Positions 45,271 to 52,876 of a DNA stretch of 64,000 bases are shown piece after piece. A program made the position numbers and the translations under genes. This DNA is from Pedobacter deserti (GTDB lineage: Bacteria; Bacteroidota; Bacteroidia; Sphingobacteriales; Sphingobacteriaceae). Under the pieces are notes generated by a model, which worked only from the letters and a program-made list of their open reading frames with translations, was not told the origin of the DNA and made no database searches. Within the stretch, counting starts at the first letter, position 1; the number at the start of each line of letters is the position of its first letter. The DNA is taken from assembly GCF_024436415.1 (NCBI RefSeq), contig NZ_JAFMZQ010000001.1, positions 2,356,001 to 2,420,000 on the forward strand, read 5' to 3'.

Positions 45271-45303
45271 AAAAGGCCGAAAAAATCAATTTTCGGCCTT
45301 TTG
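45271..45303. terminator. Terminator after the GH5-like gene
   Basis: Twelve-base or longer stem AAAAGGCCGAAAA / TTTTCGGCCTTTT with a 5-base loop. A-rich and T-rich flanks make it usable on both strands. Confidence 0.85.
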
Positions 45304-45311
45304 CATAAATA

Positions 45312-45342
45312 TTTGCACGAAGATCTTTTTTTCATATCTTTG
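45312..45342 (+). promoter_or_regulatory. Promoter of tRNA-Pro(TGG)
   Basis: TTTG (45312-45315), 19 bases, then TATCTTTG (45335-45342): exact Bacteroidota consensus. The tRNA begins 41 bp downstream. Confidence 0.7.
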
Positions 45343-45383
45343 CGCTCCACAGCGACAAGCTTTGGAAAAAAAAGATACCAGTT

Positions 45384-45457
45384 CGGGGTGTAGCGTAGCC
45401 CGGTATCGCGCCACATTTGGGATGTGGAGGTCGTAGGTTCGAATCCTGCCACCCCGA
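45384..45457 (+). tRNA. tRNA-Pro (anticodon TGG)
   Basis: A 74-base cloverleaf. The acceptor stem pairs CGGGGTG with CACCCCG, discriminator A. The anticodon stem CCACA/TGTGG closes the loop TTTGGGA, giving TGG. The T arm is GTAGGTTCGAATCCTGC. CCA is not encoded. It is nearly identical to the tRNA-Pro at 52798 outside the anticodon arm. Confidence 0.96.
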
Positions 45458-45480
45458 CAAAATAGAAGTCAAATTCTATT

Positions 45481-45513
45481 AAAAGGCCTTAAATCAACGA
45501 TTTAAGGCCTTTT
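45481..45513. terminator. Terminator after tRNA-Pro(TGG)
   Basis: Stem AAAAGGCCTTAAATC / GATTTAAGGCCTTTT with a short loop, flanked by T on both strands. It also serves the convergent DinB gene. Confidence 0.85.
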
Positions 45514-45540
45514 AGTTTTTGATCACAACGCTAGCGACGA

Positions 45541-46041
45541 CTACTCAGGAGCAGTCATTCCAATCTCTGCCCATTCTTCTTTTGACGGGCCGTATAAACC
45601 AGGAACCGGTAAACCAAGTATTCGCATAATAACTGTCATTTGTCCGCGATGATGAGACTGATGCGTAATCAAAATATGCAGAACGGTACCTTTAGTCCAT
45701 TCGTCGCCATACATATTTACCTTCTCGGCAAGGACAGAATCTGTCCACTTCAGCGGTATGGCCTTGGCGATCTGAGCCGCGTAGTCTGCGTAGACCGAAA
45801 TCAGGTCGGTAAAGCTCCCTGGCACGGGCAAATGCTCCAACGGATCTTCAGCAAATAAACCCGCTTTATGCCCCATTTCGGTAATCGTTTGGGTTAAGTG
45901 CCAGGCAAGGCGTTCTAATGAACGAACGTGTTCATGGACTAGTGTTGCACGGGTTTCCTCAGTAATGTGGTTAAGTAATTTAAGCGTGCTTTCAGTTTCG
46001 TATTTCCAGTTCTCCAGAAAATCGTGAATATTTCGGTACAT
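45541..46041 (-). CDS. DinB-family protein
   Basis: A 166-residue four-helix metalloprotein from ATG 46041. The likely metal ligands are His in HVRSLERLAWHLTQTITEM and the pair in LITHQSHHRGQMTVIM near the C-terminus, the usual DinB His triad. Many DinB-fold proteins are thiol-dependent metal-binding S-transferases; the reaction here is unknown. The frame is open to 46077 but the extra residues lie over AT-rich promoter sequence. It is divergent from a second DinB gene across 145 bp containing two inverted repeats. Confidence 0.9.
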   Translation of the reverse strand: MYRNIHDFLENWKYETESTLKLLNHITEETRATLVHEHVRSLERLAWHLTQTITEMGHKAGLFAEDPLEHLPVPGSFTDLISVYADYAAQIAKAIPLKWTDSVLAEKVNMYGDEWTKGTVLHILITHQSHHRGQMTVIMRILGLPVPGLYGPSKEEWAEIGMTAPE

Positions 46042-46080
46042 ACAAGTGTTGTTAAATAGTGGACCCAAATATATCATTTA

Positions 46081-46130
46081 AACTAATATAGTTAGTATAA
46101 AATCATTTTTAATAACTAATAAATTTAGTT
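46081..46130. promoter_or_regulatory. Two inverted repeats between the divergent DinB genes
   Basis: AACTA-ATA-TAGTT (46081-46093) and AACTAA-TAAAT-TTAGTT (46114-46130) are perfect inverted repeats with the same half-site, about 33 bp apart centre to centre. They look like a shared operator for both genes. No regulator gene adjoins them. Confidence 0.5.
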
Positions 46131-46186
46131 AAACATAACTGTGAACCTTCTTCGGCCAAAACAAAATAGTATGCTTATTTTTGTGT

Positions 46187-46726
46187 ATGACAAAAGCAGA
46201 CATCACAGCAATTCACCCGATACATGAATGGCAGCAAGGATATATCCGGTTCGCAGACGACGTGCCGGTATCGGAAGTGTTGCAGAGGCACCGGAGTATA
46301 TTCCGCGCAGATGACCTGGTGAAGCTGAAACAGTTGGGCGACCAGGTCTATGCGCCTGGAAAGTGGACGGCAAAAGATATCCTTCAGCACCTGATCGATA
46401 CTGAACACATACTAAGTTACCGGGCGCTTCGCATTGCCCGTAACGATCAGACGGCTTTGCCTGGCTTTGATGAAGAGCACTTTGCCATACACACCAATGC
46501 CAGTCAGCGTACTATCGAGGATCTGCTGCATGAATTTGACTTGGTAAGACAAACTACCATAGCCCTCTTCAGCAGCTTCGACAAACCCATGTTGCGTCGT
46601 ACAGGCCTGTGCAGCAACATCATTAATTCGACCCTTGCGCTGGCTTACATTATCGCCGGCCACCCGCTTCACCACGTTCAGGTTTTAAGAGACCGGTACT
46701 TCCCGAGGATAAATCTATCGATATAA
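46187..46726 (+). CDS. DinB-family protein (second copy)
   Basis: A 179-residue DinB-fold protein from ATG 46187. The APGKWTAKDILQHLIDTEHILSYRALRIAR segment carries the first ligand region (His in QHLIDTEH), and IIAGHPLHHVQVLRDRYF near the C-terminus carries the other two. It is similar in layout but not close in sequence to the DinB protein on the opposite strand. Its 3' end overlaps the convergent DUF3817 gene by 49 bp; both ends look genuine for their families. Confidence 0.9.
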   Translation: MTKADITAIHPIHEWQQGYIRFADDVPVSEVLQRHRSIFRADDLVKLKQLGDQVYAPGKWTAKDILQHLIDTEHILSYRALRIARNDQTALPGFDEEHFAIHTNASQRTIEDLLHEFDLVRQTTIALFSSFDKPMLRRTGLCSNIINSTLALAYIIAGHPLHHVQVLRDRYFPRINLSI

Positions 46727-47007
46727 AAAGTTCCAAAAGGTATCAGGCATGCCAACAGCACCTTCCAGGTCGTTTCTCTAAAACGCCATTTTTCTTCTAT
46801 ACCCACGCTAATGGCAGAATACAGGAAAAGCAGAAACAGCGCCCCGTGTATCGGACCGAGTGCCCTCACCAGGTCCGGGTAGTCGAAAAAATATTTCAGC
46901 GGAACCGCAACGAACACCAGGACGAGGAGTGAAATGCCTTCCAGGTATCCGATCAGGCGAAGCCGGCCAATTGGGGTTTTAAGAAAATTGATCATATCGT
47001 TTTGCAT
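46678..47007 (-). CDS. DUF3817 membrane protein
   Basis: A 109-residue inner-membrane protein with three helices. It matches the DUF3817 pattern: GRLRLIGYLEGISLLVLVFVAVPLKYFFDYPDLVRALGPIHGALFLLFLY, then IPFGTFYIDR at the end. In other bacteria the domain occurs alone or fused to transporters; its function is unknown. It starts directly after the stop of the preceding membrane protein with no gap, so the two are one operon, probably under the TetR-type regulator next door. Confidence 0.88.
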   Translation of the reverse strand: MQNDMINFLKTPIGRLRLIGYLEGISLLVLVFVAVPLKYFFDYPDLVRALGPIHGALFLLFLYSAISVGIEEKWRFRETTWKVLLACLIPFGTFYIDRFILGKYRSLKT

Positions 47008-47475
47008 TTAAAAGTTTCGGAAATAGGGGCGACTTGCCAATGGTGAAAATGGCCAGGGAATGGCTGCCAGAATGATCAGCAGCGCAATGGAAAACCAGAC
47101 CAGCATCGTCTTGAATTTTTCAGCACTTTCCTGTTGCCTTTTCGCTTTTGCAGAGCCAATGGTAATCAAGACAATACTTAACAGCATAAGCCCCAAATGT
47201 ACAACCGCAAAAAAGGAGAAGCCTGCACGACCGCCATGGTCGGCCGGCGCAGAGAAGAAGGCTTTAACCAAGGGACTTTTCGTGTAGATCAAAATACCCA
47301 GCATTAGCTGTATATGCGCAATTGTCGCTGTCCAATGGCGAAGGCTATTATGCCATTTGCTGAATGGTGAGCCTTTTACATAGGCGAAAAGCGCTGTAAA
47401 AACGGCACAGAAGAGCCTGAAAAGAACAAGCCATCTGAACAAGGAATGGAGCGGGAGTAAAAGTTCGTACATCAT
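47008..47475 (-). CDS. Four-helix membrane protein with conserved histidines (cytochrome b-like)
   Basis: A 155-residue protein with about four membrane helices. Histidines are spaced through the helices (LLPLHSLFRWLVL, RHWTATIAHIQLMLGILIY, FFAVVHLGLMLLSIVLI), as in small Bacteroidota membrane proteins often labelled cytochrome b. Heme binding is possible but not shown. It is the first gene of a two-gene operon with DUF3817 and has a palindrome 6 bp upstream of its start identical in core to the one before the TetR gene at 47522-48115. Confidence 0.78.
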   Translation of the reverse strand: MMYELLLPLHSLFRWLVLFRLFCAVFTALFAYVKGSPFSKWHNSLRHWTATIAHIQLMLGILIYTKSPLVKAFFSAPADHGGRAGFSFFAVVHLGLMLLSIVLITIGSAKAKRQQESAEKFKTMLVWFSIALLIILAAIPWPFSPLASRPYFRNF

Positions 47476-47480
47476 GAAAG

Positions 47481-47494
47481 ATACTAATTGGTAT
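47481..47494. promoter_or_regulatory. TetR-type operator before the membrane-protein operon
   Basis: Near-palindrome ATACTAATTGGTAT. Together with its flanks (AAAG before, GTTTT after) it matches the site at 48125-48138 almost base for base. It sits just upstream of the membrane-protein start codon. Confidence 0.6.
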
Positions 47495-47521
47495 GTTTTT
47501 GTTTAAAATTTTTTAAAATGC

Positions 47522-48115
47522 TTATTTTAATCGAGATAAATACGTTTTCATTTCTTTCAAGAAACCCGTATAGGCAGTTCTTCCCAAAACCTTCCCCAGG
47601 TTTCTGACACCACTGTAACCGGTTAGAATGAAAGTCGCCACCCCCTTGGTATCCACATCAGCCCTGATCTGACCATTCTTCTGCGCCCCAAGGAGCGCAG
47701 ATTCCAGAGCCTCCGCAACCCGCTGCATCAGTCGGCCTAAGGCCTTTCTGAATGCTTCGCTTACTGGCGACATTTCCTCAACGAGATTTACCACAGGGCA
47801 ACCGTATTCCACCCTGAAAACAGAATCGTCGAACAGCAATGTATGCAGCATCTTATATATCCCCTCAGTGACATCTTCACCCTGGCTCAGCGGCCTTCCG
47901 AGTCCATCCATTACCTGCGGGTAGAAGATCTCGTTGATGATGGCCAGGCCCATTTCTTCTTTCGATTTGAAATGATAAAAGAAGGCGCCCTTAGTTACAT
48001 TGATCGTCTTAATGATATCGTCAATGCTGGTGCCATGATACCCCTTCCGGTAAATGAGTTCCAGGGACTTCGCTAAGATCGCTTGTTTTGTGGCCGCAGC
48101 TTTCGACATGGTCAT
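47522..48115 (-). CDS. TetR/AcrR-family regulator
   Basis: A 197-residue repressor. The DNA-binding domain includes ILAKSLELIYRKGYHGTSIDDIIKTINV and the classic TKGAFFYHFKSKEEMGLAII recognition/second-helix stretch. The C-terminal ligand domain resembles the TetR C11/YcdC-like group (YGCPVVNLVEEMSPVSEAFR). It lies upstream of the histidine-rich membrane protein operon on the same strand and shares a palindrome with it. ATG 48115 is used; ATG 48109 would remove two residues. The ligand is unknown. Confidence 0.92.
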   Translation of the reverse strand: MTMSKAAATKQAILAKSLELIYRKGYHGTSIDDIIKTINVTKGAFFYHFKSKEEMGLAIINEIFYPQVMDGLGRPLSQGEDVTEGIYKMLHTLLFDDSVFRVEYGCPVVNLVEEMSPVSEAFRKALGRLMQRVAEALESALLGAQKNGQIRADVDTKGVATFILTGYSGVRNLGKVLGRTAYTGFLKEMKTYLSRLK

Positions 48116-48124
48116 GAGCCAAAG

Positions 48125-48138
48125 ATACCACTTGGTAT
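48125..48138. promoter_or_regulatory. TetR-type operator before the TetR gene
   Basis: Near-palindrome ATACCACTTGGTAT, 10 bp upstream of the TetR start codon. Same core and flanks as the site at 47481-47494. Suggests autoregulation. Confidence 0.6.
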
Positions 48139-48228
48139 GTTTTATAGCGCCGCTTTTGCGTCAGAATTTTGTAACTTAACGAAGGCTATGCTTATATTGC
48201 CAGCTTATTTAACCAGATAAGAACACAA

Positions 48229-49263
48229 ATGAAGCTTGTTTTATTAACCATGCTGCTGTCCTTCAGCATGTCGCTCTATGCGCAACAACCCACCGGAACC
48301 CCACAAAGCAGGGGTAGATTTAAGCTGGGTGATGTGACTACCGATCCGGGTGTAAGGGATCCCTGTATGGCCAAAGAAGGCGATACCTATTACGTGTATT
48401 TCACAGGGGGAGGCATACAGGTATGGTCGTCTAAAGACATGAAGACCTGGGAAAAACGTCCGTCAGTGTTTAGCGAAGCACCCCAATGGGTGGCGCAGCG
48501 ATTACCCGGTTTTAAAGGCCTTGGTTTCTGGGCGCCCGATCTGAGCTTTCATAACGGGAAATGGTACCTGTATTATGCCACGTCTATTTTCGGTAAAAAC
48601 ACCTCGGTTATTGGGATGGCGACCAATAAAACGCTTGATCCGACTTCGAAGGATTATAAATGGGTAGATGAGGGCATGGTTGTTCAGTCTGTCACGGGCC
48701 GCGACGACTGGAACGCGATCGATCCAAACCTTACTGTTGATGAGCACGGTACGCCATGGTTAAGCTTTGGCTCACACTGGAATGGCCTCAAGCTTGTTAA
48801 ACTCGGCAATGATTTTAAGACCCCTGCCGAGCCGCAGATCTGGCATACCATTGCGGCGCGGCCGCGCGACTTTAAATATACTGACGAGGAGGTGGGCAAC
48901 GGGGCTGTGGAGGCGCCTTTCATTTTTAAGAAAGGAAAATACTATTACCTGTTCGTGTCCTGGGATGCCTGTTGCGCAGGTGCAAACAGCACTTACAATA
49001 TCCGGGTCGGCCGTTCCGAAAAGATCACAGGCCCGTATCTCGACCGGGAAGGCAAGAGCATGGCCAAGAATGGTGGTACGCTGGTGCTGGGCGGCGATAC
49101 TGGTCCCGACCGCAAAGTATACGCAAGAGGACACAATTCTGCCTACACTTTTGACGGGATCGATTACATGGCATTCCACAGCTATACCGACAGCTATGAG
49201 CGTCTCGGCATGGAGAAGCTATCCTGGGAAGACGGATGGCCGGTAGTTCAGAAAAAGCATTAG
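48229..49263 (+). CDS. GH43 secreted endo-arabinanase-like enzyme
   Basis: A 344-residue five-bladed propeller of family GH43. The signal peptide is MKLVLLTMLLSFSMSLYAQ, without a lipobox. The three catalytic carboxylates are visible: base Asp44 (VRDPC), pKa-tuning Asp165 (WNAIDPNLTV) and acid Glu228 (NGAVEAPFIF). LGFWAPDLSFHNGKWYLYY and RGHNSAYTFDGIDYMAFHSY are typical of alpha-1,5-L-arabinanases. It would cut arabinan in the periplasm or outside. It is followed 21 bp later by another GH43 gene in one operon. A weak promoter-like TTTG-N21-TATATTG precedes it at 48168-48199. Confidence 0.9.
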   Translation: MKLVLLTMLLSFSMSLYAQQPTGTPQSRGRFKLGDVTTDPGVRDPCMAKEGDTYYVYFTGGGIQVWSSKDMKTWEKRPSVFSEAPQWVAQRLPGFKGLGFWAPDLSFHNGKWYLYYATSIFGKNTSVIGMATNKTLDPTSKDYKWVDEGMVVQSVTGRDDWNAIDPNLTVDEHGTPWLSFGSHWNGLKLVKLGNDFKTPAEPQIWHTIAARPRDFKYTDEEVGNGAVEAPFIFKKGKYYYLFVSWDACCAGANSTYNIRVGRSEKITGPYLDREGKSMAKNGGTLVLGGDTGPDRKVYARGHNSAYTFDGIDYMAFHSYTDSYERLGMEKLSWEDGWPVVQKKH

Positions 49264-49284
49264 ATTTGAAACTTACTCATAAAC

Positions 49285-50910
49285 ATGACTTTGAAAAACA
49301 TTAAATTATCCGCTGCATCGGCATTTATTGCCCTGGCGTTATTTTCATGCGGACTAAAAAAGCAGGATACGGGCAATTCAGCTACAACTGCGCCTGTACC
49401 ACTGGTAAATCCTGCGCTCCCTGGAGATAACCCTGACCCTTCCATCATACGTGTAGGGAAGGTATACTACGCTACCTCTACTACCAACGAGTGGGCGCCC
49501 TATTTTACCATATATAAATCCACCAATTTGCGCGATTGGAAGCTGGTAAACCATGTATTCCCGGGAGGTTTCAAGGATATGAAAGACCAATGGGGCGAGA
49601 ATAACTTCTGGGCTTCAGAGCTCGCCTACGATGCCAAACAAAACCGGATTTATGCCTATTATACCGCGCACAACAGGAAAGTAAATGGCAACCCGGGTTT
49701 GCAATGCGGTATTGCCTGGATAGATGCCGATGAGATCGAGACTGGCAAGTTTACCGACAACGGTCCGGTGATCATTGAAGACGACTGTGGAGCAATCGAT
49801 GCCTTCGAGTTTCAGGATAACGGTAAAATATACGCGTTCTGGAAGAACGACGGTAACGGATGCGGCAAGGAAAGCTGGATATGGGTGCAGGAAATCAACG
49901 AGAGCCGCACAAAGTTGCTGGGTACCAAACGCAAAGTTTACACCAACAGCCAGCCCTGGGAAACAGCCCTGGTAGAAGGCGCCTGCTTTTTCAGGTTAGG
50001 CGAATACGTGTACAGCTTGTACGCTGTCGGCGGATGTTGCGATGCCAATTGCAATTACAAAACGGGTATTGCACGCACACGCAACCTGGCCGAAGGTAAA
50101 TGGGAGAAGTACGAAAAGAACCCGGTTATGGTGAGCAACGACCGCTGGAGATGCCCTGGTCATGGTACCGTAGTACAATCGGCCGACAACCGTTTGTTTA
50201 TGCTTTACCACGCCTTTAACAAAGAATACGATGTGTTTGTTGGTCGCGAAGGTATCATTGAAGAACTCAAAATGGGTGCCGATGGCTGGCCGGTGCTGCA
50301 CAATGCCACTGTGGCCAACCGGCCTAAGCAAGAACTCGATTTTTATAACGACTTCCGTAAAGACAAGCAGTTAAACCTGGTTTGGCAATGGCCATCCAAA
50401 CTGCAGAAACCGCAGATGAGTTTCGATAAAGGGCTTCACCTGACTGCAGGCAACGACAATCACGAGCTGGGCACATTCCTTGGACAGTACATCAAGACCG
50501 TTAACTTCGACATTACGGCGGAGGTGGAAGTAACCGGAGCTACAGCCGGTGTGTGCCTTGGCGGTGCTATCTTTGAAAGCAAATGGCCCGGAGAACTCGG
50601 CGGCATCGGCATCGCTGCCTCCAAGCAAGGGTTTGTTGTGTTCAATAACCTGAACAAAAAGTATGAGGTCCTGAAGCAAAGCAATGAGTCATTGTCGGGC
50701 ACCATTGATTTGAAAATGCAAATCAGCAACAACGGCAAGTTCATCGATTTCTTTTATAAAAAGCATAAATCTGACTGGGTTAAACTGTATTCAACTGATT
50801 TCAATGCTTCCAGGTATGCGCCATGGGGCATGGGCTATCGCGCAGGCATTGTGGCCAAAGGTGCAGGTGAGCATGCTATCTTCAGGCATTTCGGATTAAA
50901 GAACAATTAG
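49285..50910 (+). CDS. GH43 lipoprotein with C-terminal beta-sandwich
   Basis: A 541-residue secreted enzyme. The lipoprotein signal ends ALFSCG. The GH43 propeller (about 40-345) has base Asp in GDNPDPSIIRV, pKa-tuning Asp in CGAIDAFEFQ and acid Glu in ETALVEGACFF. GHGTVVQSADNRLFMLYH closes the propeller. A C-terminal beta-sandwich (about 350-541; LHLTAGNDNHELGTFLGQYI, FDITAEVEVTG, IDLKMQISNNGKFIDFFY) resembles the GH43 C2/DUF1349-like accessory domain. Likely an alpha-L-arabinofuranosidase or beta-xylosidase; which one is not clear. It acts together with the preceding endo-arabinanase-like enzyme. Confidence 0.88.
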   Translation: MTLKNIKLSAASAFIALALFSCGLKKQDTGNSATTAPVPLVNPALPGDNPDPSIIRVGKVYYATSTTNEWAPYFTIYKSTNLRDWKLVNHVFPGGFKDMKDQWGENNFWASELAYDAKQNRIYAYYTAHNRKVNGNPGLQCGIAWIDADEIETGKFTDNGPVIIEDDCGAIDAFEFQDNGKIYAFWKNDGNGCGKESWIWVQEINESRTKLLGTKRKVYTNSQPWETALVEGACFFRLGEYVYSLYAVGGCCDANCNYKTGIARTRNLAEGKWEKYEKNPVMVSNDRWRCPGHGTVVQSADNRLFMLYHAFNKEYDVFVGREGIIEELKMGADGWPVLHNATVANRPKQELDFYNDFRKDKQLNLVWQWPSKLQKPQMSFDKGLHLTAGNDNHELGTFLGQYIKTVNFDITAEVEVTGATAGVCLGGAIFESKWPGELGGIGIAASKQGFVVFNNLNKKYEVLKQSNESLSGTIDLKMQISNNGKFIDFFYKKHKSDWVKLYSTDFNASRYAPWGMGYRAGIVAKGAGEHAIFRHFGLKNN

Positions 50911-50919
50911 GTACCGGTA

Positions 50920-50949
50920 TCAGCAGGAAAGCATCAGGCTTCCTGCTGA
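50920..50949. terminator. Hairpin after the GH43 operon
   Basis: Ten-base stem TCAGCAGGAA / TTCCTGCTGA with a 10-base loop, 9 bp after the GH43 stop. There is no clear T run, so termination is likely but may be weak. The rest of the 297 bp gap holds the minisatellite below and no gene that I can support. Confidence 0.5.
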
Positions 50950-50960
50950 GTTTCACCTGA

Positions 50961-51015
50961 ATAGGGTGGTAATAGGGTGGTAATAGGGTGATAATAGGGT
51001 GATAATAGGGTCGTA
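50961..51015. repeat. 11-bp minisatellite, five tandem copies
   Basis: Five head-to-tail units of ATAGGGTGGTA: two exact copies, two with ATA at the end (ATAGGGTGATA) and one with ATAGGGTCGTA. Tandem copy number is often variable. It lies between the GH43 operon and the CotH-kinase gene, outside coding sequence. Confidence 0.9.
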
Positions 51016-51207
51016 ACAGTATCGGGAGCTTATCATCAACGGGCTAATAGCGGGTGCTTACCTGATGCTGATGTTAAGGCGGTTTAACCGAGGTGGATCC
51101 TCGATCAGTGGCTGACTGAATGAGGACAGTTCGAACTTTATTTTGTATATTGAATATTTAACGGGCCAGAACGCCCTGAACTATAACCAAATATACGATT
51201 TAAAATC

Positions 51208-52731
51208 ATGAACAGAACCTGTATAAAACACCTGTTTTTCTTTCTGGTTTTTCTTTCGGCATGTAAGAAAGACGAGACACCTCAAGAGCCAGTTGTTGAG
51301 CTGAAGAGCGACAAAACACTAAAGTCGCTTGTGTTCAAGGCAGACAAGAATCCCGTGCTTGTGCACGACGTTCAGGGCGAAATAATCGGAGACACCGTCT
51401 ACGCAAGAGCTTTTGCGGGAACCAATATTACTTCACTTATACCCGAATTTGAGTATGAGGGCGTCGGAATTAAAGTCGGTTCGCTCGAACAGTCGAGCGG
51501 CGTAACGGCCAATAACTTCAGCAACAAGCTCGACTACACCGTGCTGGCAGAAGACGGCACTAAAAAAACGTACACGGTAAAGTTTACCGACAACGGTATT
51601 TCAGCGCTTTATATCAATACCAACGGTGCACCTATAAACAGTAAAGATGTATATGTAAACGGTACCATCAAAATTGTAAGCAATTTCAAGGATGTGGCAT
51701 TTGACGGTAAAACGGAAATTAAGGGGAGGGGCAACTCTACCTGGAACGACATGCCGAAGAAGCCTTACCGCATTAAGCTGGAAAAGAAGGCATCGTTGCT
51801 CGGTATGGGCGAAAACAGGCACTGGGTTTTGCTGGCCAATTATGCCGATAAAACGCTGATGCGCAACGAACTGGCCTTTACACTAAGCCGGAACATCGGC
51901 AGGGAATTTACGCCTGACTCCCGCTGGGTTGAGGTATATCTGAATGGCGACTACCGGGGTACGTATCAGTTGGTGGAGCAGATCAAGGAAGACAAGTACC
52001 GGGTAGATGTAGAGGATGGCGGTTACTTAATTGAGCAGGACCTGTTTGCTACCGGCGAGCCGGTCTACTTTTATACCGCCAAGCGTATGCCTTTTGTGAT
52101 CAAGTACCCGGATGAAGACGAAATTACCACCGAGCAAAAAGAATATATAAAGACGCATTTCCAAAAGCTTGAAGATGCCATGTACGGAGATCAGTATACC
52201 GATCCGCAAAATGGTTACCGCAAGTATTTCGATGTGGATAGCTATGTAGATTTTTATATCGTAAACGAGGTCATAGGCAATCCCGATGCTTTCCGGAGTA
52301 CGTATATGTACAAGAAAAAAGACAACGATAAGATTTATGTGGGCCCTATATGGGATTTTGATAAAGCAGCGAACAACGATAACCGTTTGGGCAATCAGGT
52401 GAACGGCTTAATGGCCGATCATGCATTTGAACCTAAGATATGGTTTAAGCAGCTGATGACCGACCGCAGTTTCAGGCAGCGCATCAGGAGCAGGTGGAAT
52501 GAGCTCAAGCCCAAGATTCAGGCAGTTCCCGATCTCGTTCCCATAATCGAAAAGCGACTTGCCGTATCACAGGTGAGAAATTTCACGAAATGGGATATTC
52601 TGAAGAAGCAATCGTACCTGGAAATGTATGTTTCCGGCTGGTACACCGGAGATGTCAAATATCTTAAAGATTTCTTAACCAACCACATCGCCTGGCTCGA
52701 TACAAAATTTAACAGCAATGAATATCAATAA
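51208..52731 (+). CDS. CotH-kinase-domain lipoprotein
   Basis: A 507-residue secreted protein. The lipoprotein signal ends FLSACKK. An N-terminal domain (about 30-125, KSLVFKADKNPVLVHDVQGE and VLAEDGTKKTYTVKFTDNG) looks like the Ig-like/DUF5018-type extracellular domain. The rest is a CotH kinase domain: GRGNSTWNDMPKKPYRIKLEKK with its lysine, GMGENRHWVLLANYADKTLMRN, VEVYLNGDYRGTYQLVEQI, and the metal-binding aspartates in GPIWDFDKAANND. CotH enzymes are secreted atypical kinases, first known from Bacillus spore coats. In Bacteroidota their targets are unknown. Substrate and role here are inference only. Confidence 0.9.
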   Translation: MNRTCIKHLFFFLVFLSACKKDETPQEPVVELKSDKTLKSLVFKADKNPVLVHDVQGEIIGDTVYARAFAGTNITSLIPEFEYEGVGIKVGSLEQSSGVTANNFSNKLDYTVLAEDGTKKTYTVKFTDNGISALYINTNGAPINSKDVYVNGTIKIVSNFKDVAFDGKTEIKGRGNSTWNDMPKKPYRIKLEKKASLLGMGENRHWVLLANYADKTLMRNELAFTLSRNIGREFTPDSRWVEVYLNGDYRGTYQLVEQIKEDKYRVDVEDGGYLIEQDLFATGEPVYFYTAKRMPFVIKYPDEDEITTEQKEYIKTHFQKLEDAMYGDQYTDPQNGYRKYFDVDSYVDFYIVNEVIGNPDAFRSTYMYKKKDNDKIYVGPIWDFDKAANNDNRLGNQVNGLMADHAFEPKIWFKQLMTDRSFRQRIRSRWNELKPKIQAVPDLVPIIEKRLAVSQVRNFTKWDILKKQSYLEMYVSGWYTGDVKYLKDFLTNHIAWLDTKFNSNEYQ

Positions 52732-52762
52732 TTGGTTTTTTTAGCCAACATTTATACATTTG
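52732..52762 (+). promoter_or_regulatory. Promoter of tRNA-Pro(GGG)
   Basis: TTG (52732-52734), 20 bases, then TACATTTG (52755-52762), matching the Bacteroidota consensus. The tRNA begins 35 bp downstream. Confidence 0.65.
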
Positions 52763-52797
52763 TGCTGCGCCGCATAAGTGCTTTATTTGCCAATGTT

Positions 52798-52871
52798 CGG
52801 GATGTAGCGTAGCCCGGTATCGCGCCAGCATGGGGTGCTGGAGGTCGTAGGTTCAAATCCTGCCATCCCGA
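52798..52871 (+). tRNA. tRNA-Pro (anticodon GGG)
   Basis: A 74-base cloverleaf. The acceptor stem pairs CGGGATG with CATCCCG, discriminator A. The anticodon stem CCAGC/GCTGG closes the loop ATGGGGT, giving GGG. The D arm and variable region are identical to those of tRNA-Pro(TGG) at 45384. CCA is not encoded. Confidence 0.95.
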
Positions 52872-52876
52872 CTATC

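Noticed and set aside
45252..45452. Minus-strand open frame of 66 residues over the tRNA-Pro gene
   Set aside because: It crosses a terminator and the tRNA-Pro(TGG) gene, so it is not coding.
50961..51015. Possible CRISPR array
   Set aside because: Units are only 11 bp with no spacers between them; it is a simple tandem repeat.
45384..52871. An integrated mobile element between the two tRNA-Pro genes
   Set aside because: No integrase, transposase, relaxase or phage gene lies in the interval, and the tRNA copies are complete genes with different anticodons, not att-type partial repeats.
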